Below are positions 1 to 8,645 of a DNA stretch of 64,000 nucleotides, piece after piece. The number at the start of each line of letters is the position of its first letter. The first letter of the stretch is position 1. Source of the stretch: Entophlyctis helioformis (lineage: Eukaryota; Chytridiomycota; Chytridiomycetes; Chytridiales; Chytriomycetaceae); assembly GCA_025526915.1 (NCBI GenBank), contig JAHLKH010000020.1:62001-126000 (forward strand), read 5' to 3'. The translations under genes were made by a program, and so were the position numbers. The notes under the pieces are model-generated. The model did not search any database and was not told the origin of the DNA. It saw only the letters and a list, made by a program, of their open reading frames with translations.

Positions 1-518
1 TCTCAACGCGGCTGGCTTCATAGAACGAGTCTGGCGGCGTACTTGACTGCAGGGAATGCCGAGAAGCCGGCACGAGTCTTCCACCATGAGCCAGTCTTGG
101 TCGCCTGGACAGAAGCCGGTTCATCACGCGCATCCCAGTTGCGCATGTACACGCCGTGCACATTAAGGCCCTGGATGCCAGAGCCCGACTTGTTGTCAGC
201 ACTGCACCGCTGATCTCTCTCTCTCGTCGGTATCTGCCGACTGCCTGCTGGTCGACGCTGACGATCAAGACTTGCCTGTTGTTTGAGCAGCAATGCAGAC
301 ACGGTCGAGTCCACACCGCCCGACATGCCCACAATCACTCGCTTTGCGGCAGAGTGCCAGCGACGGCTGCCATGCACGAGTGCCCGCGACCGAGGCTGCA
401 CGCACGCACGCAGTCGCTCTCGCAGCTGCGCACCCGCACCTGCACTCGCTCGCTGCAATGCCGCTGTTGCGGTCAACGTCGCCATTTTGCAACGATCTCG
501 CCTGGCCGGGAAAAACAC
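1..518 (-). CDS. SLM3: Mitochondrial tRNA-specific 2-thiouridylase, 5' part (cut by window edge)
   Basis: This is the MnmA/MTU1 family enzyme that 2-thiolates U34 of mitochondrial Lys, Glu and Gln tRNAs. The ATP-pyrophosphatase loop RVIVGMSGGVDST is followed by an intron at 171-275 and then GLNVHGVYMRNWDARDE, both hallmarks of the family. The intron has a GC donor (CAG|GCAAGT) and is 105 bp, a multiple of three without a stop. After DARDE the frame must shift by one base near 120 (one T missing on the plus strand) to give DQDWLMVEDSCRLLGIPC, the expected continuation. A GTACGC donor at 42 starts an intron that leaves the window. Translation can start at 518 or, more plausibly, at 485; both give an Arg/Ala-rich mitochondrial presequence ending near RRWHS. 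It diverges from the DnaJ gene by 40 bp or less. The family call is firm; the frameshift may be an assembly error. Confidence 0.85.
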
Positions 519-525
519 TCAACAA

Positions 526-2880
526 ATGTCCGCTGCAAGTCTCCCCATGCACGGCCGACGGCTGGCGACGGCCTCTTCCAGCGCCGCATCTGCTGCAAGG
601 CGCCTGTGCATGTCTGACGTTGCCCAGGCCGCCTCTAAGCCATTCCTCACGGCATCGTCGGCTGCCAACAAGACCGCTGCTGCCTGTTTCCGCTCTGGCA
701 TGCTGAGCACTTCTCGCTCTGGCGCCATGATGCAGACTCGCACAGCTGCACAGACGGTGAGTCGCATGTGCTCGCTGGCTGGGTCCCTTCGAGCCGAGGC
801 GCTCGATCCGCTGCTCCTCTGCATCGCTGTCTGGGTCTTGCATTCCCACCACCGCCCATCGCTTTCGCCCGCTTGAATGCTCCTGCTGACAACGTTCCAT
901 GTGATTCTCTGCCGTTCGATCTTGTTGCATCGTCTGGCTCACTGTTTGTTGCGCTGCCGCAGAGAGGATTCCATGCCTCGGGTATGCAGCACACACTGCC
1001 GGGCATGCTGACCATGCATGCATGAACGCATCCGTCCAGCCCCTCAACTGATCACTTACTCTGTGACATCCACGCCGACATGAACAGCTCGCGCTTTGCT
1101 CAAGAAGGACCCGTACGACACACTGGGTGTTGGACGCACGTCGACTGCCAACGAGATCAAAAAGGCTTACTACCAGGTACATGCGCCTTCAATGCAGGCA
1201 CGCGTCCATGCAACGATCCTGACATGCTTGCATGACTGCTCGCTCAGTTGGCCAAGCAATTCCACCCAGACACAAACAAGGACCCATCAGCAAAGGAAAA
1301 GTTTGTCGAGATCCAAGAGGCGTACGAGGTTTGTAGATGTTTGTGCAGGCATGGCACCATGCGATACTTACTTTTCACTGTCTTGGCAGGTGCTGAGTGA
1401 CGAGCAGAAGCGTGCACAGTTTGATCAGTACGGCCAATCGGCGTTCAACGGCGATAGCGGCGGCGCAGGTGGTTTCCATGCCGGCGGTTTCCCAGGCGGT
1501 GGCTTTGGAGGCTTTGGAGGCGGCCGATCGGGCGGATTCCCAAACGATATCTTTGACCAGCTGTTCAACGGATTCAGGGACAGAGGTGCGCAGAACGCCG
1601 GCGAAGACTTGACCGCGAGCATGAACATCAGCTTCATGGAGGCCGTCAAGGGAACCAAGAAGCCGCTGACGTTTGTGAGCGTGCGAAAGTGCCAGCCGTG
1701 CTCGGGTTCTGGTGTCAAGACGGGCCACAATCCAAAGTCGTGCCATGTGTGCAATGGCTCTGGCCAGGTTGTCTTTACACGCGGTGGTTTCGCCATGGCA
1801 ACGACCTGCAACGCCTGTGGTGGAGCTGGCAAGATCATCCCGCCTGGTGCCAAGTGCACCACCTGCAGCGGTGCTGGCCGTGTCCGTGAGCGCCAGTCCA
1901 TTGTGGTGGATGTCCCGCCTGGTATGTCCAATCCTTCAGATTGTCGTGTCATGGCATGTTACGCCTGATCTCTGACCCTCTTGTATACGTCCCTCGATGC
2001 TCGATTGTGGTGGCAGGCGTCGATGACGGCATGAGAGTGCGCCTTCAGGGACAGGGCGACGTTCCTCTGGACGGCGATGGACCATCCGGCGATTTGTTCG
2101 TCCAACTCAATGCAAGTCCATGTGCTGCGCTGCCTTGCTATCCATTGACTGTCATCTCTCACACTCTTTCGACATGGCGTCCAGGTTGCAAACCACGCCA
2201 TCTTCAAGCGCGATGGAGCAGACATTCTCGTGAATGCTCCAATCCCGCTCAACGTTGCCATCCTTGGAGGCACCGTCCGCGTCGAGACGGTCGACGGCCC
2301 CGTCGATGTCACCATCCCGCCAGGCACACAACCCAACGAGCGCAAGGTGCTGCGAAAGCGCGGTGCGGCCAAGCTGTCCCAGCAGCGTCGCGGCGAGCCG
2401 GATCGTGGCGACCAGTGGATCACGCTGCAGGTGACCGTCCCCAAGACCTTGACTGCACGGCAGAAGCAGTTGCTTGAAGAGGCATTTGGCCCGACATCTA
2501 CCGCTTCATCATCAACGTCTTCGTCGAGCTCCAGATCCGCGTCTTCTTCAGACACTCGCAGCAAGTCGACCGGATCAAACCCATCCTCCAGCTCTTCCTC
2601 CACTGCTGCTGCGTCAGATGCCTCTGATGCTGCAGCCGAGGCTGAGGACAAGTCCAAAGGTAAATAACACTTTATATTCCAGCATGGCGACTTGACCGTT
2701 CACTTATGCCCCCTTTGCTCGTCGCTTGCAGGTCATGGCTTCATGGGCTTCTTCAAGGATCTTGCCAAGAAGGCGTCTGCGGCGCAACAGGAGGCATGCG
2801 GCACAGATGCCACGGCAGACTCCAAGAAGGATGCCAAAAGGGATCCCAAGAAGGATGCCGACAAGCCCAACAAAGAATAG
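526..2880 (+). CDS. MDJ1: Mitochondrial DnaJ (Hsp40) co-chaperone
   Basis: Type I J-protein that stimulates mitochondrial Hsp70 (Ssc1) in protein folding. Eight exons: 526-756, 963-981, 1088-1176, 1248-1328, 1390-1921, 2017-2111, 2185-2659, 2732-2880; they sum to 1671 nt, an open frame of 556 residues. Order: a Ser/Ala/Arg-rich presequence ending RGFHAS; the J domain [10 protein letters not shown] with HPD in FHPDTNKD; a Gly/Phe linker; four zinc motifs [24 protein letters not shown] and CTTCSGAG; the beta-sandwich substrate-binding domain; then a Ser-rich and a Lys/Asp-rich tail. Exon 2 is only 19 nt. Intron 2112-2184 has a GC donor (AAT|GCAAGT). The ATG at 526 was chosen because it opens the presequence exon, which ends in a perfect donor ACG|GTGAGT. 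An AATAAA lies at 2910. The exact N-terminus is less certain than the rest. Confidence 0.9.
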
Positions 2881-2909
2881 GCTGTGGACCATGGCCGCAC
2901 ATCTGCCAC

Positions 2910-2915
2910 AATAAA
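2910..2915 (+). terminator. Poly(A) signal of MDJ1
   Basis: AATAAA lies 30 bp after the MDJ1 stop and 27 bp before the vinculin start codon. The 3' end of one gene and the promoter of the next must therefore fit in about 60 bp. Confidence 0.55.
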
Positions 2916-2941
2916 TCGGGCTTGCCAGACAACACGCCAAC

Positions 2942-5900
2942 ATGTTCACCAAAACCTCCAAGCAGGTGCTCTCGCCGCTGGCCGAGGCCGTGAGCGCCCT
3001 CATCGTCATCATCTCGGATGCCGAAGTCAACGGCACGCCCACGCCCGACCTCTCGCAGCTCAGCAAGGCCGTCGACGCCCAGGTCGCCAACCTGCTCGGT
3101 GTTGCTGACAAGATTGTTGCCCAGCCATCTGCCGACGCCGCCTTGAAGGCCGACATGCCCGGCGTCTGTGCCGAAGGTGAGCTCTTGCGGCGGCGGGTCT
3201 GCCTGCCTGCCCGCAGCCTCTCTGCTCGCAGAGGCGCCTTCCAGGACCACGGCTGGCTCGGCAGCTGGCCTGGCACTGTCCGCAGCGCAGTGCCGTCGTG
3301 GCTTTCCGACGAGCCGCCGCCACACATCCGACGCTGACATAAACACACGTGGCCAGTCACGAATGCGTCGAGGTCGCTGATCGCATCCACCGACGAGCTT
3401 GCCCGCAACGCCGTCTCGCCCACAGGCAGATCCCAGCTGCTCGAGGCCGTCAAAGGCATCCTCTCTGGCACAACAGGCATCCTCAACGTGTTTGACGACT
3501 CGGAGGTCCGCAAGATCCTCGCCGCCTCGTTCCGGCTGCGTGATCTCCTCGATCGTCTGCGCGCCGGCGTCCCTTCAACAGTCTCCACATCGCCCACACT
3601 GCAGATGATGCTTGCATCGCCCACAGATGCGGGAACACCGGCGTCCGCAACCTCACCGACGCCCGCTACGCCACAGCGAGAGTATATCCAGGTCGTGACG
3701 CTTGCGTCGCAGACGATTGTCGCCTTGGCGCAGCTGTCGACCAAGCGCGTCGGAGAGTTGCTGTCGGACCTGCTCCAGTCGCAGCTGCAGGATGCGATCC
3801 GCGTTCTGACAAAGGAGAGCCCTCTCCTTGTCAGTGCGTGCAAGGTGGTGCTGACGGCCGAGATCAATGCACAGGCTGCTGGTGCTGACGGCGCCGCTGG
3901 CTCGGTGGAGATGCCGCGACTCATCATGGCCGGTGTATGCGAACGTCTCGAGCACGCGAGTCTGCGCATCGACGAGATTGTGCAGTGGAAGGGCGACGGC
4001 GCCAACATGCAAGAGGTACAAAAACGATGCCATTGCGCTTCTTGAGCAGCAACGGCAGCCGATCGTTGACGACTCTACTGATGGACAGGAGCAAGAGGAT
4101 GTCCGCCGCATCATTGCAGAGCGTCGCCGTCATCTGGCTACAGAGCTGCTAAACGCCGACCCTTACACGGCTGCTTTTGCAAGCCATCCAGTCGAGACCC
4201 GCAAGGCCTACCAGGACTACGTCTCTTCTTGCAACCAAAACCTGCAGGAGCTCAAAGGTATGGACATGCAACCTTGTAGCGGCACCATGGCTCTTGTCGC
4301 TGACACTCGACCGCAGGATCATTGGCCAGCTTATCCGACCCGATGATCCGTGGCTTCACCGAGCACGTAATTGAGAATGTCGAGTCGGACACGCGCCGTC
4401 TCGCAGACCTGGCAATCCATGGCCGTCGCGCACCGGGTCTTGACGATGCCCAGGTCGACGAAGAAGTACGGGCGCTGGTCGAGGCATCCAACTCTGGCTT
4501 TGACGCCATCGAAACAGCCATTCGTCGCGGCTTGGTGGGCGAGCTGGTGACCACTCTGGGCACCTTGTCTGAGCCATCGCATCCCGGCACCGTTGCTGCT
4601 ACTCTGATGGCATCCATTGCTGCCCAAGACACTGCCGCCATCTCGGCATCGGCCGACCAGTTTGCCCAGGACAACCGGACTCTGAACGAGTTAGTGCAGC
4701 AGACGCTCTCGTCAACCGTGCTCGCCAGCCCACAGCTTGTGCAGGAAGTGCATATCCAGCATGCACGCGTGGATGGCCTTGTGCCAGCCGTCACCGTTGC
4801 AGCGGCTCTGTTGGCATCCAACCCCAAAGACACACTGGTCCAAGAACACACCAAGAACGTCATGGCGTCGTATGTGGATGCTGCCAAGGACCTGCAAAAG
4901 GTCCTCGTGTCCCAGGAGGGTGTTTTCCAGGCCCACGATCTCTTGTTTGGCGCCAGTGAGTACCAGCCAAGCGTCCTGCTCGTGTCCATAAGCCACTCAC
5001 ACAGCATTGCAATGGCACAGAATCGGCGTTTGACCAGCACGCAGAGGCACTTCGCTATGCCATCGCGCGCCAGGATCGAGAGGCCATGCTCACGCAGCTC
5101 GTGTCGTTGCAGTCTGCGGCCACGCAGCTGACCACCATGGCCGAAAAGGAAAAGGAGTTCTCCGAAGACGTGGGATACAAGGCTGAGCTGGACATGAAGA
5201 TGCAGGTTGTCCACGCCGTTCTGCCTGGCCTGGTCACTATGGCGCAAAGCTTGCTTGCCCAGACAACGCCAGCCTCGACTAGCCAGCTGCAAGAGCTCGA
5301 TCTCATTATCGAAAACCTCGCTGCGCAGCTGTCAGGCCTCGGTGCTGCTGTGCAGTCCCACAAGGGCGGCAAGGGCGAAGTGCTCATTGTGCCGTCGCCT
5401 GTGCCAGTCTCGGTGGCACATCCCAAGCCAGCGATTGAGGTGGAGGCGGTCCAGCAGAAACTGGACAGCCTGTCGGTCGGAAACGGACTGCTCTCTGTCG
5501 ACCATGCTGGCTCTGCTCGGACATCCCGCGTATCGCGGTCGTCGCGTGTCTCAAACGCGGCTCGTGTCGAGGACGAAGGACTGCGCGCACTCACGGCGGC
5601 CATCTCTGAAGAGGTGCTCGTGGAGGAGGAGGCGCCACAGCTGCTTTCCGAGGAGGAGGCGGTCCAGGACCCTCTCAAGGTCTGTGTGCCGCCGAAACGG
5701 TTGCACCGTCTGCACGACAGACTAACACTCATCGTGCCGGTCACAGGCTGCCGGCCAAGAGCTCAAGGTCGAGGCATCCGTCTGGTCGACAGACGACAAC
5801 GCCATCATTGCCGCGGTCAAGTCCATGTCGCAGCGCATGCTCGACCTGTCGACCCACCACGGCACCCTCTCGCGCTCTCTGCGAAGTGACCCATCCGCCA

Positions 5901-6262
5901 AACGATCCTTTATCCAGTCAGCCCAAGGCATCATGATCGACGCAGACGGCCTCCTCAAAGCCGCCAAGCCGCTTGTCGACGCCTGCACTGACAAGCGTCT
6001 CCGCATGCAGCTGCAGGGCACGCTCAACTACATCCAGACGCTTGCCCAGCAGCTCAAGATTGTCGCTGCAGTCAAGGCGTCGTCGCCGCTGGACCTGGAT
6101 ACAGGCGTCCAGCTCGTGTCGTGTGCACAGAATCTCATGAAGACGGTCAAGCTGGCTCTGCGCGACTGCGTTTCCTGCAGCCTGCGTGTGCGCAAGGGAT
6201 CGGAAGGCGCGGCTGTCAGTGGCGGTGTGGTCAAGTTCCGCAAAGTCGTGTACGCGCTCTAA
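2942..6262 (+). CDS. Vinculin / alpha-catenin family actin-binding adhesion protein
   Basis: Vinculin links membrane adhesion complexes to actin through helical bundles. Exons: 2942-3176, 3357-4257, 4317-4955, 5021-5679, 5747-6262, about 970-980 residues against 1066 in human vinculin. The N-terminus (MFTKTSKQVLSPLAEAVSAL, then DMPGVCAE) matches the vinculin D1 start. Around residues 110-150, GILSGTTGILNVFDDSEVRKIL matches the vinculin [22 protein letters not shown] region. After a Pro/Val-rich linker (VPSPVPVSVAHPKP) the tail shows VWSTDDNAIIAAVKSM, AKRSFIQSAQGI, CTDKRLR, LKIVAAVKAS and AQNLMKTVK, the order of the vinculin tail. The linker lacks a clear FPPPP ligand. Near 4015-4024 the frame changes by one base: either an extra A in AAAAA, or an intron of only 34 nt (4015-4048) that would also restore frame. 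Expected role: cortical actin or adhesion. Dikarya lack this family. Confidence 0.9.
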
Positions 6263-6361
6263 AAGTGGCACCTTTCTTCTCCAACAAACACCTTTCCTCA
6301 CTCCTAACCCGCAACTACTACAACAACAAAAAGGGAAGACATTGGCTAGCCATGCAGCGAG

Positions 6362-6367
6362 TTTATT
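6362..6367 (-). terminator. Poly(A) signal of the first SDR gene
   Basis: AATAAA on the minus strand, about 14 bp past the stop codon of the SDR gene ending at 6381. Vinculin ends at 6262 in the opposite direction, so the two convergent genes share about 120 bp of 3' sequence. Confidence 0.5.
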
Positions 6368-6380
6368 CATGGCTGCGCGG

Positions 6381-7355
6381 TCAGATGGCGGCAGACCAGT
6401 CGGAGCGGAAGTGCGTGCGCAGAACCTGTTCCGTCCATTCCCACGTCTTGAGAGCCAGCGCGTTGTTGCGTCCGTTCAAGGACGGATTGCCCAGCGTCGC
6501 ATAGGGCACAAAGAATTGGCCGCGGTGCTGCTTCTCGACGATGGCCGGGTCAGCAGCGACAAAGAGCTGCGTGAGAGCGCCATTCTGAGGCGAGATCTCG
6601 ACCGCACGCACGAACAGGCCGGTAGGGCTCCAGCTGAAGTGGTCGTCGCCCGTGTGCGTCAGCAGCTCGGTCTTGACGATGCCCGGGTGCACGGCGTTGA
6701 CGTAGATGCTGTTGATGCCGACGGCTTCGAGGCGACGCTGCAGCTCGCGCGTGAAATGGATGTTCGCGAGCTTGGTCTCGCCATATCTGGCCTTGGTGTT
6801 GAACGACGCCGGGGTCGGGTTGAGGTGGTCATAGAGGATGCCCGAGTAGTAGGCCGTTACATGGGCGATGCTCGACAGGTTGACGATGCGGGCCGACGGC
6901 GCCTTCTTGAGCGCCGGCAGCAGCCGCATAGTGAACACAACGGTCGCAAAGTGGTTCGTGGCAAACTGCGACTCGATCCCCTGTTTTGATAGCGACAGCG
7001 GCACATACATGATGCCGGCGTTGTTGACGAGGATGTCGAGCTTGAGGCCGCGAGCGAGGAAGGCGTCGGCGGCAGCCTCCACAGAGACGAGGTCCATAAA
7101 GTCGGCAAGCAGCAGCTCGACCTTGGGGTTGCCCGTCTCCTTGACGATCTCGTCGATGACAGCCTGCGTCTTGGCAAAGGAGCGACCGACACAGAAGACA
7201 TGTGCACCCTTGCGGGCGAGCTCGAGCGCAGTGATCTTGCCGAGGCCGGCAGAAGCACCAGTGACGATGGCGATCTTGTCGGAAAGCGAGGGCAGGCTGT
7301 CAACCGACCACGAGGGCCGGGTGAGGGTCTGCGTAAACACCGAGAGCACTGACAT
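6381..7355 (-). CDS. Short-chain dehydrogenase/reductase (retinol-dehydrogenase-like), copy 1
   Basis: Single-exon NAD(P)-dependent oxidoreductase of 324 residues. It has the Rossmann motif TGASAGLG near residue 35, NNAG, the strand-end serine in NLSS, and the catalytic YGETK pair; the C-terminal half includes NAVHPGIVKTEL. This layout is that of the SDR family including human retinol dehydrogenases 11-14 and plant WW-domain oxidoreductase-like enzymes; the substrate cannot be read from sequence. The start at 7355 (MSVLSVFTQ) is preferred because the downstream paralogue begins the same way (MTLGSLLTQ). An upstream in-frame ATG at 7508 would add 51 residues with no counterpart in the paralogue. 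It lies 165 bp from copy 2, on the same strand, so the pair arose by tandem duplication. Confidence 0.85.
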   Translation of the reverse strand: MSVLSVFTQTLTRPSWSVDSLPSLSDKIAIVTGASAGLGKITALELARKGAHVFCVGRSFAKTQAVIDEIVKETGNPKVELLLADFMDLVSVEAAADAFLARGLKLDILVNNAGIMYVPLSLSKQGIESQFATNHFATVVFTMRLLPALKKAPSARIVNLSSIAHVTAYYSGILYDHLNPTPASFNTKARYGETKLANIHFTRELQRRLEAVGINSIYVNAVHPGIVKTELLTHTGDDHFSWSPTGLFVRAVEISPQNGALTQLFVAADPAIVEKQHRGQFFVPYATLGNPSLNGRNNALALKTWEWTEQVLRTHFRSDWSAAI

Positions 7356-7520
7356 GGCTAGTTGCGGGCTAGTTGTTGGAGAGGGGTTGGAGAGGGGTTG
7401 GCTGACAAGTTGCGGGTTGGATGTGTGGGGCGTTAAATGCGGCGAAACATGTCGTTCATTCGGTCGCGTGACAGAAGCACACGTCATTACCCCACGTGCA
7501 AGGAGCAATTCATCAAGTGG

Positions 7521-8518
7521 CTACAGCCCCCATGACCAGTCGCTGCGATAGTGCTGCTGCAGGATGCGCTCAGTCCACTCCCAGGTCTTGGCGTTGAGGG
7601 CCAGATCCTTTGCCTGCGGACTGGGCTCGGCAAGCGCAGCATAGGGCACAAAGTAGCGGCCACGGTACTGCTTCGTCTCGATCTCGGGATCCGCAGCAAC
7701 ATAGATCTGCGTGAGCGCACCGTTCTCGGGCGAGATCATGGCGTTGTTCATGAACATCCAGAACAAGGAGCTCTGGTTGGTTTTGTGGAAGATGTTCGTC
7801 TTGACCACGCCTGGATGGAGGGCGTTGACGTAGATGTTGTTGATGCCAGCGGCTTCCAGGCGGCGCTGCAGCTCAAACGTAAAGTGCATGTTGGCGAGCT
7901 TGGTCTCGGCATAGCGCACCTTGGCAACCGGCGATGCGTACTTTTCGCTGTCCAGTTCATACGCAGCCTGATCGTTGAAGGTGTCGTATCGGATGCCCTC
8001 TGGATACGACGTCTCATGAGCCCAGCTGGCGAGATTGACGATGCGGGCCGACGGCGCCTTCTTGAGTGCGGGCAGCAGACGCACAGTGAACACGGCCGGG
8101 CCAAAGTGGTTGATCGAGAAATGCACTTCGATACCCTGCTTGGACATGCCCGCCCAGGTGTCCTGCCCCATGCCCACGTTGTTCACGAGGACGTCGAGCT
8201 TGAGATCGCGCTTGAGGAACTCGTCCGCAGCCGCCTCGACCGACGCCAGGTCTGTAAAGTCTGCAGCGAGCGGCTCGACCTTGGTGTTGCCGGTGGCGGC
8301 GATGATCTTCTCGACGGCGCTTGCCGAGAGTTCGACGCTGCGGTCCAAGACAAACACATGAGCGCCTTTGCGTGCAAGCTCGAGGGCGGTGATGTAGCCG
8401 AGACCGGCGGCAGCACCTGTCACGACGACGACTTGCCGTCCAGCGACGGCAGCTTGTCGAGCGACCAGTGCCATGTGGCCGGCGTGAGGGCCTGCGTGAG
8501 GAGCGATCCGAGCGTCAT
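7521..8518 (-). CDS. Short-chain dehydrogenase/reductase, copy 2 (one-base frameshift)
   Basis: Tandem paralogue of the neighbouring SDR gene, about 332 residues. Motifs: TGAAAGLG, ELARKGAHVF (identical in both copies), NLAS, catalytic YAETK and NALHPGVVKTN. One conserved feature differs: NNAG is NNVG. The N-terminus that matches the paralogue (MTLGSLLTQ ... DKLPSLDGK) is one base out of frame with the rest; a single missing base near 8432 (AAGTC where AAGGTC is expected) would repair it. Without repair, translation could begin at the ATG at 8474 and still keep the whole cofactor site. So it is either an assembly indel, a recently shortened gene or an early pseudogene. It diverges from NPR2, with 127 bp between the start codons. 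Confidence 0.8.
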
Positions 8519-8645
8519 TGGGGATTGTGGGTAAACAGGTCGGAGCGGCGCTAACATAAGGCCGGACGCGGACTCCACCGCGTCGTGCCCACTTCCCAGC
8601 GGAGCTGCTCGTGTGACAGCAGCAGCCAGCCAGCCAGCCACGCAG

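Noticed and set aside
519..824. Minus-strand frame of 101 residues ending one base upstream of the SLM3 start
   Set aside because: It lies antisense to the MDJ1 presequence exon, whose splice sites and frame are consistent, and shows no family.
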